Shown in pieces: positions 51,766 to 60,909 of a stretch of 64,000 bases of DNA. The stretch's first letter is position 1; each line of letters opens with the position of its first letter. The notes under the pieces were generated by a model, which was not told where the DNA came from, ran no database searches, and saw only the letters and a program-made list of their open reading frames with translations. The DNA comes from Comamonas terrae (lineage in GTDB: Bacteria; Pseudomonadota; Gammaproteobacteria; Burkholderiales; Burkholderiaceae_C). The position numbers were made by a program, and so were the translations under genes. The DNA lies in contig NZ_BCNT01000006.1 in assembly GCF_001544075.1 (NCBI RefSeq), forward strand, positions 1 to 64,000, in the 5' to 3' direction.

Positions 51766-52736
51766 CCGCCACACATACTCCATTCAATGTTCTTGTCACC
51801 GCCGAGCACTGGGCGCCCGAGGCCCAGGCCCTGGTGCAGGCCGCCGGCGGGCAGATCCACTTCATGGCCGAGCCCGTCACCGAGGCCAGCCTGGCCGGGC
51901 GGCTGGCGCAGACCGGCGCCCAGGCCCTGGTGCTGCGCGGCTCCAAGCCCGTGACGGCCGCCGTGCTGCGCGCGGCGCCGGCACTGCGCATCGTCGCCAA
52001 GAACGGCGCCGGCGTGGACAGCGTGGACCTCGAAGCCGCCCGCGCGCAAGGCGTGGCCGTGGCCGTGGCGCTGGCCGCCAATGCCCCGGCCGTGGCCGAG
52101 CATGCGCTGGCGCTGATGCTGGCCCTGGTGCGCCAGCTGCCGCAGCTGGACCGGCAGGTGCGCGCCGGCGGCTGGGACGGCAACTGGCCCGGCAGCCACT
52201 GGCAGGGGCGCGACTTTCGCGGCTCCACCGTGGGCATCGTGGGCTATGGCGCCATAGGCCGCGCCACCGCACAGCTGGCCGCGGCCCTGGGCGCCCGGGT
52301 GCTGGTGCTGCGCCCCGCGAGCCAGGCCGACGGCTTTGGCTGCGAGCCCGATCTGCACCGGCTGCTGCCCCAGGTGGACATACTGAGCCTGCACTGCCCT
52401 TTGAGCGAGCGCACGCGCGGACTGATCGGCGGGCCCGAGCTGGCGCTGCTGCGCCCCGGCAGCCTGCTGATCAATACCGCGCGCGGCCCGGTCGTCGATG
52501 AGGCCGCGCTGCTGGCGGCACTGCAAAGCGGCCACCTGGCCGGCGCCGGCCTCGACACCTTCGACACCGAGCCGCTGCCCCAAGGCCACCCGCTCACCCG
52601 CCTGCCCCAGGTGCTGCTGACCCCGCATGTGGCCGGCGTCACGCGCCAGGCCGCGCTGCGCGTGGCCACCCTCACCGCCGCCAACATCGTCGACCACCTC
52701 GCGGGCCGGCCCCTGCCCGCCGGCCATCTGCTCTGA
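51762..52736 (+). CDS. D-isomer-specific 2-hydroxyacid dehydrogenase
   Basis: A 324-residue NAD(P)-dependent dehydrogenase. Nucleotide site GIVGYGAIGRATA (158-170); catalytic Arg241 (NTARGPVVDE), Glu270 (FDTEPLP) and His289 (LTPHVAG). It interconverts a 2-oxo and a D-2-hydroxy acid. Inside this operon it could reduce hydroxypyruvate or tartronate semialdehyde-derived products, or oxidise the starting hydroxy acid. Its ATG overlaps the propeller gene's stop (ATGA). Confidence 0.92.
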   Translation: MTATHTPFNVLVTAEHWAPEAQALVQAAGGQIHFMAEPVTEASLAGRLAQTGAQALVLRGSKPVTAAVLRAAPALRIVAKNGAGVDSVDLEAARAQGVAVAVALAANAPAVAEHALALMLALVRQLPQLDRQVRAGGWDGNWPGSHWQGRDFRGSTVGIVGYGAIGRATAQLAAALGARVLVLRPASQADGFGCEPDLHRLLPQVDILSLHCPLSERTRGLIGGPELALLRPGSLLINTARGPVVDEAALLAALQSGHLAGAGLDTFDTEPLPQGHPLTRLPQVLLTPHVAGVTRQAALRVATLTAANIVDHLAGRPLPAGHLL

Positions 52737-52754
52737 CCCTTTCTCCATCGCCCC

Positions 52755-53558
52755 ATGCCCGCCCACAACCCATTCAAGACCGCCCTGGCCGCAGGCCAGC
52801 CCCGCATCGGCCTGTGGCTGTCCATGGCCGACCCCTACCTGGCCGAGGCCGCCGCCACCTGTGGCTACGACTGGCTGCTGATCGATGGCGAACACGCCCC
52901 CAACGACCTGCGCAGCACGCTGGCCGCGCTGCAGGCCGTGGCGCCCCACCCCGGCCAGCCCGTGGTGCGCGTGGTGGAGGACAATACGGCCCTCATCAAG
53001 CAAATGCTGGACATTGGCGCGAAAACGCTGCTCGTGCCCATGGTCGATACGCCGGAACAAGCCAGCGCCATCGTGGCCGCCACGCAGTACCCGCCCCGGG
53101 GCGTGCGCGGCGTGGGCAGCGCCGTGGGGCGCGCCTCGCAGTGGAGCAGCCGCGCCGACTACCTGCAGGTCGCCGACGACGAAATCTGCCTGCTGGTGCA
53201 GGCCGAGACCACCACCGCACTGGCCAACCTCGACGCCATCTGCGCTGTGGACGGCGTGCACGGCGTCTTCATCGGCCCGGCCGACCTGGCGGCCTCGATG
53301 GGCCACCGCGGCAACCCCGGCCACCCCGAGGTGCAGGCGGCCATCGAAGGCGCGATGAAGACCATCATCGCAAGCGGCAAGGCCGCCGGCACGCTGACCT
53401 CGGACCCGGCGCTGGCGCAGCGCTACCTGGACCTGGGCTGCACCTTCGTGGCCGTGGGCGTGGATGTGCTGATGTTCGTGAACGCGGCGCGCAGGCTGCG
53501 CACGCAGTTCGGCGGCACGCCGGCCATGGCGCCCGGCGCCCCCGGAGCGGCCTACTGA
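52755..53558 (+). CDS. HpcH/HpaI-family (GarL-like) class II aldolase
   Basis: A 267-residue pyruvate aldolase. Catalytic His47 ([11 protein letters not shown]), Arg72, and metal ligands Glu151 (VQAETTTAL) and Asp177 ([10 protein letters not shown]) are in place, as is [16 protein letters not shown]. Members split 2-oxo-4-hydroxy acids into pyruvate and an aldehyde; GarL uses 2-dehydro-3-deoxyglucarate made by GarD-type dehydratases, matching the second gene of the operon. It is the last gene, 18 bp after the dehydrogenase. Confidence 0.92.
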   Translation: MPAHNPFKTALAAGQPRIGLWLSMADPYLAEAAATCGYDWLLIDGEHAPNDLRSTLAALQAVAPHPGQPVVRVVEDNTALIKQMLDIGAKTLLVPMVDTPEQASAIVAATQYPPRGVRGVGSAVGRASQWSSRADYLQVADDEICLLVQAETTTALANLDAICAVDGVHGVFIGPADLAASMGHRGNPGHPEVQAAIEGAMKTIIASGKAAGTLTSDPALAQRYLDLGCTFVAVGVDVLMFVNAARRLRTQFGGTPAMAPGAPGAAY

Positions 53559-53628
53559 TAACAGGCGCACCGGCGCAGGCAAAACCCCGCAGGCCACGGC
53601 CGCGCCGGCCCTGCAGGACAATCACGGC

Positions 53629-53880
53629 ATGAATACGCCTGCGCAACCACGCAACCCCTTGCACGGCATCACGCTGGAGCGCCTGCTGACCGAACTCGTG
53701 GACCACTACGGCTGGGAGGCCTTAAGCGAGCACATTCCCCTGCGCTGCTTCAGCGTGGATCCCAGCATCAGCTCCAGCCTCAAATTCCTGCGCAAGACGC
53801 CCTGGGCGCGCGAGAAGACCGAAAGCCTGTACCTCTACACCCTGCGCCGCCAGCAGCGCCAGAGCCAGGGCCGAAGCTAG
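53629..53880 (+). CDS. VF530-family small protein (DUF2132)
   Basis: An 83-residue protein with the VF530 pattern [62 protein letters not shown]. The Vibrio fischeri VF530 structure is a small helical fold thought to bind DNA; function is not established. Its TAG overlaps the stop of the convergent EamA gene by three bases. Confidence 0.85.
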   Translation: MNTPAQPRNPLHGITLERLLTELVDHYGWEALSEHIPLRCFSVDPSISSSLKFLRKTPWAREKTESLYLYTLRRQQRQSQGRS

Positions 53881-54806
53881 GACCGCGCGCCCATCCAGCG
53901 CCCGCCGAACTGGTTGATCACCATGCCGGCCAGCACGGCCAGCGTGCCCAGCCATTGCATGGAATTCGGCCGCTCGCCCAGGATCAGCATGGCCGACAGC
54001 AGGCCCACCACGGGTACCAGCAGCGACAGCGGGGCCACGGTGCTGGCGGCATAGCGCTGCAGCAGCCGGGTCCACAGGCCGTAGCCCAGCAGGGTAGACA
54101 GCAGGGCCAGATAGGCGACCACGCCCAGCTCGCGCAGGCCCATGCCCTGCAGCTGGCGCTGCACGGAGTCCGCGCCATCCACCCAGATCGAGAGCAGCAG
54201 CAGCGGAACAATGGGGAACAGGCTGGTCCAGACGATGAAGGGCACGGGCTCATACGGGCCCTGCCGGGCCGCCAGGCGCGTGAGCAGGTTGGAGCCGGCC
54301 CACATGGCGGCCGCGCCCACGGTCAGCACAAAGCCCACCAGCGTCATGTCCGTGGCGCTGTCGCCATGCGCCGCGCCGATGAAGATCAGGCCGCCGATGG
54401 CAATCGTCAGCCCCAGCCACTGCCAGCGCCGCGGCTTCTCGCCCAGCATGGCCGCGGCCATCAGCATGGTGATGAAGGCCTGGGTCTGCAGCACCACCGA
54501 GGCCATGCCGGCCGGCATGCCCAGCTTCATGCCCGTGAACAGCAGGCCGAACTGGCCCACGCCCTGTACCAGGCCGTAAGCGGCCAGCAGTCCCCAGGAC
54601 AGGTTCCCGGGCGGGCGCACGAACAGCAGGAACGGCAGCGACGCTGCGACAAAGCGCAGCGCGCACAGCAGCAGCGGCGACAGCGTCTCCAGCCCCCACT
54701 TCATGGCAATGAAGTTCAGCCCCCAGACCACGATGACGATCAGGGCGCTGAGCCAGTCGGCCCGGCTCATGCCGGAGGGAGAGGAAGAAGGGCAAGCGCT
54801 GCGCAT
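53877..54806 (-). CDS. EamA/RhaT-type permease (DMT superfamily)
   Basis: A 309-residue membrane protein with ten predicted helices in two EamA repeats: [45 protein letters not shown] starts the first and [21 protein letters not shown] the second. Such permeases export amino acids or metabolites. AGGAGATCC directly before the ATG at 54806 favours this start over the ATG at 54770, which has no binding site. Ligand unknown. Confidence 0.88.
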   Translation of the reverse strand: MRSACPSSSPSGMSRADWLSALIVIVVWGLNFIAMKWGLETLSPLLLCALRFVAASLPFLLFVRPPGNLSWGLLAAYGLVQGVGQFGLLFTGMKLGMPAGMASVVLQTQAFITMLMAAAMLGEKPRRWQWLGLTIAIGGLIFIGAAHGDSATDMTLVGFVLTVGAAAMWAGSNLLTRLAARQGPYEPVPFIVWTSLFPIVPLLLLSIWVDGADSVQRQLQGMGLRELGVVAYLALLSTLLGYGLWTRLLQRYAASTVAPLSLLVPVVGLLSAMLILGERPNSMQWLGTLAVLAGMVINQFGGRWMGARS

Positions 54807-55023
54807 GGATCTCCTGGAACGGGCTGTTGTCTTTGGCGGCAAACCCGCCGAGTATGGCGCGGGAGCGCGCCACTTGTTGCGATGCAAAGAAAATCTTCGC
54901 GCCGGCCGGTGCCCCGTGCGGGTTCCGCGGCAATCGCCCGGGCGGGAAACACCGCGCCCCCGCCGCCCAGGATTCCCCTTCCCAAAAAGCCTCAATCCAT
55001 TGTCCATCAAGCGCAGGCAGCTA

Positions 55024-55055
55024 TAAAAAAGCAGCCCTTGAAGGCTGCCTTTTTG
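55024..55055. terminator. Bidirectional terminator
   Basis: GCAGCC (55031-55036) pairs with GGCTGC (55043-55048), flanked by A and T runs. It lies 28 bases beyond the pmbA stop, upstream of the EamA gene. Confidence 0.8.
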
Positions 55056-55082
55056 TTCCGCGCGGTGAAGCCGATGGCTGGC

Positions 55083-56504
55083 TCAGCTCCCCGCTACCTT
55101 CATGCGGTTGATCAGCATGGAGCCCACGGTCTTGGCGCCGTAGTTGTAGGCATCGGCGCCGATGGCCTCGATGCCCTTGAACATGGTCCTGAGGTTGCCG
55201 GCAATGGTGATCTCCTGCACCGGGAAGGCGATCTCGCCGTTCTCCACCCAGAAGCCCGAGGCACCGCGCGAATAGTCGCCGGTCACGTAGTTCACGCCCT
55301 GGCCCATCAGCTCGATCACGAACAGGCCCGTGCCCAGCTTCTTGAGCATGGCATCCAGATCGTCGCCGGCCTTGGTACGGCGCGAAGTCATGGTCAGGTT
55401 GTGCGAGCCGCCGGCATTGCCGGTGGTCTTCATCCCCAGCTTGCGCGCCGAGTAGCTGGAGAGGAAATAGCCCTCCACGCGGCCGGCATCGACCACCTTG
55501 CGCGCCTGCACGCGCACGCCTTCCTCGTCGAAGGGCGAGCTGCCCTTGCCGCCGAGGATGAACGGGTCTTCGTCGATGTCGATGTGCCTGGGAAAGACGG
55601 GCTTGCCCAGGGAATCGAGCAGAAAGCTGCTCTTGCGGTACAGCGCGCCGCCGCTGACGGCCTGCACGAAGCTGCCCAGCAGGCCGGCGGCCAGCGGGGA
55701 CTCGAACAGCACCGGGCATTCGGTGGTCGGGATCTTGCGGCTGCCCAGGCGCGACAGCGAGCGCTCGGCCGCATAGCGGCCCACGGCTTCGGGCGAGGCC
55801 AGGTCGGCCGCGCGGCGCTGCGAGGTGTACCAGTAGTCGCGCTGCATCTCGCCATTCCTGCCGGGCAGCTTGGCAATCGGCGCCACCGACATGCTGTGGC
55901 GCGAGCTGGCATAACCGCCGCGAAAGCCGTTGGTATGGGCCGTGAAGAAATGGCTTTGCTGGGCCGATACGCCCGCGCCTTCGCTGTTGGCAATGCGCTT
56001 GTGCGTCTTGAAGGCCGCCTCCTCGCAGCGCAGCGCCATCTCGGCCGCTTCCTCGCTGGAGATGTCCCAGGGGTGGAAGAGCTGAAGGTCGCGGTGGGTG
56101 CCGGGCGGGGCGATGTCGGCGCTGTCGGGCAGGCTGGCGAACGGGTCCTCGGCCGTGAAGCGCGCTATGTCGTAGGCGGCCTGCACGGTCTGCTGGATGG
56201 CGGCCTCGGAAAAGTCCGAAGTGCTGGCATTGCCGCGGCGCTGGCCCAGGTAGACGGTCACGCCCAGCGACTTGTCGCGGTTGCGCTCCACGGTCTCCAG
56301 CTGGCCCTTGCGCACGCTCACGGACAGGCCGCAGCCCTCCGACGCCTCGGCCCCGGCATCGGTGGCACCGAGCTTTTTGGCATGCGCCAGAGCCTGGTCC
56401 ACCAGGCCTTCAAAAAAGGATTGGCTGAAGCTGAAACCGGTCTGCGGTTCGGATTGGGCCTGCGCACTCGAAGTGCTTGCGGTGCTGGAACGAGGTTTTT
56501 TCAT
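55083..56504 (-). CDS. pmbA: Metalloprotease PmbA/TldE
   Basis: A 473-residue TldE/PmbA protein: LGVTVYLGQRRGNASTSDFSEAAIQQTVQAAYDIARFT, NSEGAGVSAQQSHFFTAHTNGFRGGYASSRHS and VTGDYSRGASGFWVENGEIAFPVQEITIAGNL are family blocks. PmbA forms a heterodimer with TldD, which carries the zinc; together they process small peptides such as CcdA or microcin precursors. The ATG at 56504 follows a short CATAGCCGCCGCTATG inverted repeat in the 65-bp gap to divergent darP. The pmbA/darP neighbourhood is conserved in proteobacteria. Confidence 0.95.
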   Translation of the reverse strand: MKKPRSSTASTSSAQAQSEPQTGFSFSQSFFEGLVDQALAHAKKLGATDAGAEASEGCGLSVSVRKGQLETVERNRDKSLGVTVYLGQRRGNASTSDFSEAAIQQTVQAAYDIARFTAEDPFASLPDSADIAPPGTHRDLQLFHPWDISSEEAAEMALRCEEAAFKTHKRIANSEGAGVSAQQSHFFTAHTNGFRGGYASSRHSMSVAPIAKLPGRNGEMQRDYWYTSQRRAADLASPEAVGRYAAERSLSRLGSRKIPTTECPVLFESPLAAGLLGSFVQAVSGGALYRKSSFLLDSLGKPVFPRHIDIDEDPFILGGKGSSPFDEEGVRVQARKVVDAGRVEGYFLSSYSARKLGMKTTGNAGGSHNLTMTSRRTKAGDDLDAMLKKLGTGLFVIELMGQGVNYVTGDYSRGASGFWVENGEIAFPVQEITIAGNLRTMFKGIEAIGADAYNYGAKTVGSMLINRMKVAGS

Positions 56505-56569
56505 AGCGGCGGCTATGATAGCCGCCACTGCGGCACGCCCTGTGCTGCCACCCCTATTGCCCCCTAACC

Positions 56570-57274
56570 ATGTCACGCAAACCCAAAAAAGGCTACTTCG
56601 TGAAGGGCAAGTTCGTCGCCGAAGGCAGCGAGCTTGATCTTCAGCTCAAGGCCGAACTCAAAGGCACGACCGAATCCACCAAGACCGACCTCAAGCGCGA
56701 AATGGACGCGCTGCAGGACCTGGGCAAGGATTTGCTCACGCTGCGCGCCGACCTCTTCAAGCGCCTGCAGCTGCCCGACCAGCTCGTGGACGCATTGGCC
56801 GAGGCCAAGCGCATCACCAATTTCGAAGGCAAGCGCCGCCAGATGCAGTTCGTCGGCAAGCTCATGCGCAAGCTGCATGACGAGCAGGTCGAGGCCATCC
56901 GCCAGGCCATGGACGAACAGCGCACCGGCTCGGCCGGCGAGAAGATGGCCCTGCACGTGGCCGAGCAATGGCGCGACCGCCTGGTCGCCGAGGAATCGGC
57001 CCTGTCCATCTGGCTGGACCACTTCCCCGGCACCGACGTGCAGCAGCTGCGCTCGCTGATCCGCCAGGCCCGCAAGGACCTGGACAAGGCCCGGGCGGAA
57101 GCCGCTGCGGCCGCCGAGGCCGCCGGCCCCGATGCCGCGCCCAGGGAAACCGGCAAGGGCCGCGCCTACCGCGAGCTGTTCCAGCTCGTGCGCGAGCAAT
57201 TGGCGAGTACCGACAAGGCCGGCAAGGCCGACAGCGATGCTGCCGCGGACGACGAGGAGGCCGACGATGCGTGA
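56570..57274 (+). CDS. darP: Ribosome biogenesis factor DarP (YjgA)
   Basis: A 234-residue DUF615 protein, all-helical and highly charged: TKTDLKREMDALQDLGKDLLTL, EAKRITNFEGKRRQMQFVGKLMR and EQWRDRLVAEESALSIWLDHFPGTDVQQLRSLIRQARKD. It binds the maturing 50S subunit. The N-terminus is lysine rich, and the C-terminal 70 residues add an Ala/Asp/Glu-rich tail not seen in the E. coli protein. Its stop overlaps the mog start. Confidence 0.92.
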   Translation: MSRKPKKGYFVKGKFVAEGSELDLQLKAELKGTTESTKTDLKREMDALQDLGKDLLTLRADLFKRLQLPDQLVDALAEAKRITNFEGKRRQMQFVGKLMRKLHDEQVEAIRQAMDEQRTGSAGEKMALHVAEQWRDRLVAEESALSIWLDHFPGTDVQQLRSLIRQARKDLDKARAEAAAAAEAAGPDAAPRETGKGRAYRELFQLVREQLASTDKAGKADSDAAADDEEADDA

Positions 57275-57866
57275 GACCCATGATGCCGTGAAGATCGGCA
57301 TCGTCTCCATCAGCGACCGCGCCAGCAGCGGCGTCTACGAGGACAAGGGCCTGCCCGCGCTGCAGGAGTGGCTGACCCGCGCGCTCAAGAACCCCATCGA
57401 GTTCGTGCCGCGCCTGATCCCCGACGAGCAGGCCGGCATCAGCGCCACGCTGGTCGAGCTGGTCGACGCCGGCTGCTCCCTGGTGCTGACCACGGGCGGC
57501 ACCGGCCCCGCGCTGCGCGACGTGACGCCCGAGGCCACGCTGGCCGTGGCCGACAAGCAAATGCCGGGCTTTGGCGAGCAGATGCGCCAGATCAGCCTGG
57601 CCTTCGTGCCCACGGCCATCCTGTCGCGCCAGGTCGCGGTGATCCGCGGCCGCAGCCTGATCATCAACCTGCCGGGCCAGCCCAAGGCGATTGCCGAAAC
57701 GCTGGAAGGCCTGAAGAACGCCGACGGCACGCAAAAGGTCAACGGCATCTTCGCGGCCGTGCCCTACTGCATCGACCTGATCGGCGGGCCCTACCTCGAA
57801 ACCCATGACGAGGTCTGCAAGGCCTTCCGCCCCAAGAGCGCCATCCGCGCCACACCGGCGGCCTGA
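57267..57866 (+). CDS. mog: Molybdopterin adenylyltransferase
   Basis: A 199-residue MogA: VKIGIVSISDRASSGVYEDKGLPAL starts it, VLTTGGTGPALRDVTPEATLAV is the MPT-binding motif, and SLIINLPGQPKAIAETLEGL the C-terminal block. It adenylates molybdopterin before molybdate insertion by MoeA. The ATG at 57267 is inside the end of darP and has GGAGG six bases upstream. The genome therefore makes molybdenum cofactor, consistent with the nitrate-linked ybiB-cobA pair. Confidence 0.95.
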   Translation: MRETHDAVKIGIVSISDRASSGVYEDKGLPALQEWLTRALKNPIEFVPRLIPDEQAGISATLVELVDAGCSLVLTTGGTGPALRDVTPEATLAVADKQMPGFGEQMRQISLAFVPTAILSRQVAVIRGRSLIINLPGQPKAIAETLEGLKNADGTQKVNGIFAAVPYCIDLIGGPYLETHDEVCKAFRPKSAIRATPAA

Positions 57867-58222
57867 GCTTGCCGCTCACGCCTTCCGCAAAGCAGCCCAC
57901 GGGCTGCTTTTTTGTTGCCGCGAATCCCCAGCGCAAGTGATTGATTGCCTTGGCAAACACCAGCTTCCGCTCTTGAAAGAGAAGCATCTTGCGCACGCGA
58001 TTCGCTGCACTCCATGTCGATTCATCCTGAATGCCTGAATCCACAGGCGCTTCCAGCTCCTGAAAACAAAGCGGCGCCCACCGGGGAATCTGGGATTTCC
58101 CGCAAGTGCTTGCCCCGATGCAAGGGCCGCAGCCCGCCCCTAGCATGCCTGATGCAGCGCGGCGCTTAGCAGGGCAACTATCTGGCCCTGCCGCCGGTCC
58201 TCAGTCACTTACAGGAGACTTC
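57867..58222. other. Intergenic region before the receptor gene
   Basis: Holds the mog terminator at its left end. The rest, about 300 bases, should contain the promoter and leader of the substrate-binding protein gene; GGGAATCTGGGATTTCCC near 58082-58100 can fold back. I see no coding frame or known riboswitch. Confidence 0.4.
57891..57913 (+). terminator. Terminator after mog
   Basis: AGCAGCCC-AC-GGGCTGCT is followed by T, 24 bases after the mog stop. Confidence 0.85.
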
Positions 58223-59431
58223 ATGCATCGCTTGTCCATGTCCGCCCCCTCCGCTTCGCTACTGGCCCTGGCATTGGCTGCCGCATTCGCCCAGCCCGCC
58301 ATGGCGCAGGAAAAGGTCAAGATCGGTTTCATCACCGACATGTCCAGCCTCTATGCGGACGTGGAAGGCAAGAACGGCGCCGTGGCCATACAGATGGCCA
58401 TCGACGACTTCGGCGGCAAGGTGCTGGGCAAGCCCATCGAGCTGCTCACGGCCGACCACCAGAACAAGGCCGACATCGCCGCCAGCAAGGCCCGCGAATG
58501 GATAGACACGCAAGGCATCAGCCTGGTGTTCGGCGGCACCAACTCGGCCACGGCGCTGTCCATGGCCAAGGTGGCGCAGGAGAAAAAGCGCGTCTTCGTC
58601 GACAACGGCGCGGGCTCCTCCGCCCTCACCAACGAGCAGTGCAGCCCCTACACCGTGCACTACGCCTTCGATACCGTGGCCCTGGCCAAGGGCACGGGCT
58701 CGGCCGTGGTGGACACCGGCGGCAAGACCTGGTTCTTCGTGACGGCCGACTACGCCTTCGGCCACGCGCTGGAAGCCGACACCAGCAAGGTCATCGAAGC
58801 CAAGGGCGGCAAGGTGCTGGGCTCGGTCAGGACGCCGCTCAACGCCAGCGACTTCTCCAGCTTCATGCTCCAGGCCCAGAACTCCAAGGCCCAGATCCTG
58901 GGCCTGGCCAACGCCGGCGGCGACACCATCAACTCCATCAAGGCCGCGCGCGAATTCGGCGTGACCAAGAACATGAAGCTGGCGGGCCTGCTGATCTTCT
59001 TCACCGACATCCACAGCCTGGGCCTCAAGACCACCGAAGGCATGCAGTTCACCGCCCCCTGGTACTGGGACATGAATGACGCCTCGCGCAAGTTCGCCGA
59101 CGCCTTCATGGCCAAGACCCAGCGCCGCCCCAGCGAGATCCAGGCCGCCGACTACTCGGCCACCATGAGCTACCTCAAGGCCGTGGAAAAGGCCGGCACG
59201 CTGGACGCCGACAAGGTCATGGCAGCCTGGAAGAGCATGAAGATGGACGACTTCTTCGGCCAGGGCTACATCCGCGAGGACGGCCGCTACGTGCACGACA
59301 TGTACCTCATGCAGGTCAAGAGCCCCGCCGAATCCAAGGGCACCTGGGACTACTACAAGGTCGTCAAGAAACTGCCCGCCGACCAGATCTGGACCACCAA
59401 GGCGGAGAGCAAGTGCCAGTATTGGCGGTGA
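58223..59431 (+). CDS. Branched-chain-amino-acid-type ABC transporter substrate-binding protein
   Basis: A 402-residue Peripla_BP_6 protein. Signal peptide LLALALAAAFAQPAMAQ cleaved near residue 29. The fold starts VKIGFITDMSSLYADVEGKNGAVAIQMAIDDFGG, with FFVTADYAFGHALEADTSKVIEAKGGKVLG at the lobe switch. GGAGACTTC precedes the ATG. It is unrelated in detail to the receptor at 7387 and again has no permease partners. Ligand unknown; relatives bind aromatic acids or amino acids. Confidence 0.92.
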   Translation: MHRLSMSAPSASLLALALAAAFAQPAMAQEKVKIGFITDMSSLYADVEGKNGAVAIQMAIDDFGGKVLGKPIELLTADHQNKADIAASKAREWIDTQGISLVFGGTNSATALSMAKVAQEKKRVFVDNGAGSSALTNEQCSPYTVHYAFDTVALAKGTGSAVVDTGGKTWFFVTADYAFGHALEADTSKVIEAKGGKVLGSVRTPLNASDFSSFMLQAQNSKAQILGLANAGGDTINSIKAAREFGVTKNMKLAGLLIFFTDIHSLGLKTTEGMQFTAPWYWDMNDASRKFADAFMAKTQRRPSEIQAADYSATMSYLKAVEKAGTLDADKVMAAWKSMKMDDFFGQGYIREDGRYVHDMYLMQVKSPAESKGTWDYYKVVKKLPADQIWTTKAESKCQYWR

Positions 59432-59459
59432 TTAGGGTTTCGGGGTTGGAAAAGGGAAA

Positions 59460-59490
59460 GGGCTTTGCCGTGACGGCAAAGCCCTTTTTT
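59460..59490 (+). terminator. Strong terminator after the receptor gene
   Basis: GGGCTTTGCCGT and ACGGCAAAGCCC form a 12-base self-complementary pair, followed by six T. It marks the left limit of the accessory segment. Confidence 0.9.
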
Positions 59491-59838
59491 GATGGCGATG
59501 GGGGTCTTGAGTTTGCAATCGCACTGGCTGCTATCTCCCCAGATTTCCCCAGCTGACTGCTTCAGGCTGATTACCGCCGCTGAGCTTTGGCAAGCCTGTG
59601 ACCGCTGCCGCCGATACCAGACGTTGACCCGCTTTCTGACCAGACGTCCGCGGTACGCCTCAAACCGGAAACTCGCTGGACGCAGTGTGCCAGACAACCT
59701 GAACGGCAGCTTTCGTAAGCTGCGAACTGGTCCTGACGACCCTGAGCAGCCGTAGAGCTCTTGGGAAAGCTGTCGTGCAACGCTTGGCTTTGCGGCGTGC
59801 CGAAGCGCAGCGAAGGTGCGTCCGACAATAGCCACTGG
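59491..59838. other. Noncoding left flank of the accessory island
   Basis: About 350 bases without a supported gene. GCAGCTT-TCGT-AAGCTGC (59706-59723) is a tight hairpin. TGTGACCGCTGCC near 59578 resembles TGACTGCTATC and TGACCGCTATC near 61217 and 62607. It looks like decayed mobile or repeat DNA. Confidence 0.45.
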
Positions 59839-60909
59839 TTATACGGATTTATTCAACTCAGTTTCGACAAGCCGCGCTGACTCCATAGGCGATTGAGCAA
59901 TATCACGGCCACAGATTCGTAAACTCCTAATACCTATTTTTTTGAGCTTCTCATCAATCGCCTGATCCTTCTTTATCGCCTCTGGCGAATAATGGTGCGC
60001 AACTGAGTCACAAAATACAGCCAGCTTTTTTTCCGGGAAGTAGAAGTCAGCGTCAGTTATAGTTTTCAGGCGTTTTCGAGATTTATGGTTTTCCCAAAGC
60101 TTATGGAAGCTGGGGACTGTAAATCCATCTTCGCAGATAATAGTTTGCAGCTCTGGGTTCAGGCCGATGGAATCCATTGCATGAATGAGAAACAGCTCAA
60201 TAGGAGAGTCGCAACCCCATATCTTTCTAGGTTTCAGTTTTTTAAAAGGCTTGAAATACCAGTTATTTCTATATTTCTTATAATCATTCAAGACCTGATT
60301 ATGGCCTTGCAGCATTGGAATCCCCGGCAAGAGCACTTCGCTATGTTCAAACCTGTCCGAGAGTGCATATATACTGTGCACAAAACCAAGCATGTCTGAC
60401 TCTATTTTTGAATAATCATGCATCCCTAATATATGTAGACCAAAAGCACCTCTGAACGGATTAAATCCCTTATACAACTTTGGAACCCCACCCATTCGCT
60501 CAAGGTCGATACTCTCTATCCATTCCGGTGGAACGGAGGATATTTCGCCACGTTTACTAGCCGGCAATAGAGAAACACAGTACGGTTTGCCGACTAGCTC
60601 ACCATTGACCTCTCTAAAACCGTAAGCGTTGACGACAACGTAGATAAGCTGAAAATTAACCTGTTCCTCTTTATAGATAGCAATCGACTCTGTAGAGGCA
60701 TTTACACCTATGACTCCGTTATTTGCCTCCATGTGTCGTTTTTCTAATGGCTGAACCCCGTCAAGCTGGAAAATGTCATAGTTCAAGAATTCACCAATAG
60801 TTCCCTCTAGATCAATCCTGACCGGCATAGGCGGTAAGTCCTGATAGAAGGGCAGCCCAGCGAGTTCTTCCGGGCGGTTTTCTATGTTCTTTATTTCCTC
60901 GTCCGACAC
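59839..60909 (-). CDS. Orphan protein with a C-terminal PD-(D/E)XK, DUF559-like region
   Basis: A 356-residue protein with low GC and foreign codon use. Residues 1-230 resemble nothing I know. Residues 234-338 follow the DUF559/Vsr-type nuclease layout: SPIELFLIHAMDSIGL with Glu238, DADFYFPEKKLAVFCDS (Asp286/288, Asp301), a His-His pair at 305-306, then DQAIDEKLKKIGIRSLRI. The usual E of IEVDG is Cys300, so catalysis is uncertain. The GTG start has GGAG six bases upstream. No methylase, helicase or toxin partner adjoins. A defence or mobile-element nuclease is one option. Confidence 0.55.
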   Translation of the reverse strand: MSDEEIKNIENRPEELAGLPFYQDLPPMPVRIDLEGTIGEFLNYDIFQLDGVQPLEKRHMEANNGVIGVNASTESIAIYKEEQVNFQLIYVVVNAYGFREVNGELVGKPYCVSLLPASKRGEISSVPPEWIESIDLERMGGVPKLYKGFNPFRGAFGLHILGMHDYSKIESDMLGFVHSIYALSDRFEHSEVLLPGIPMLQGHNQVLNDYKKYRNNWYFKPFKKLKPRKIWGCDSPIELFLIHAMDSIGLNPELQTIICEDGFTVPSFHKLWENHKSRKRLKTITDADFYFPEKKLAVFCDSVAHHYSPEAIKKDQAIDEKLKKIGIRSLRICGRDIAQSPMESARLVETELNKSV

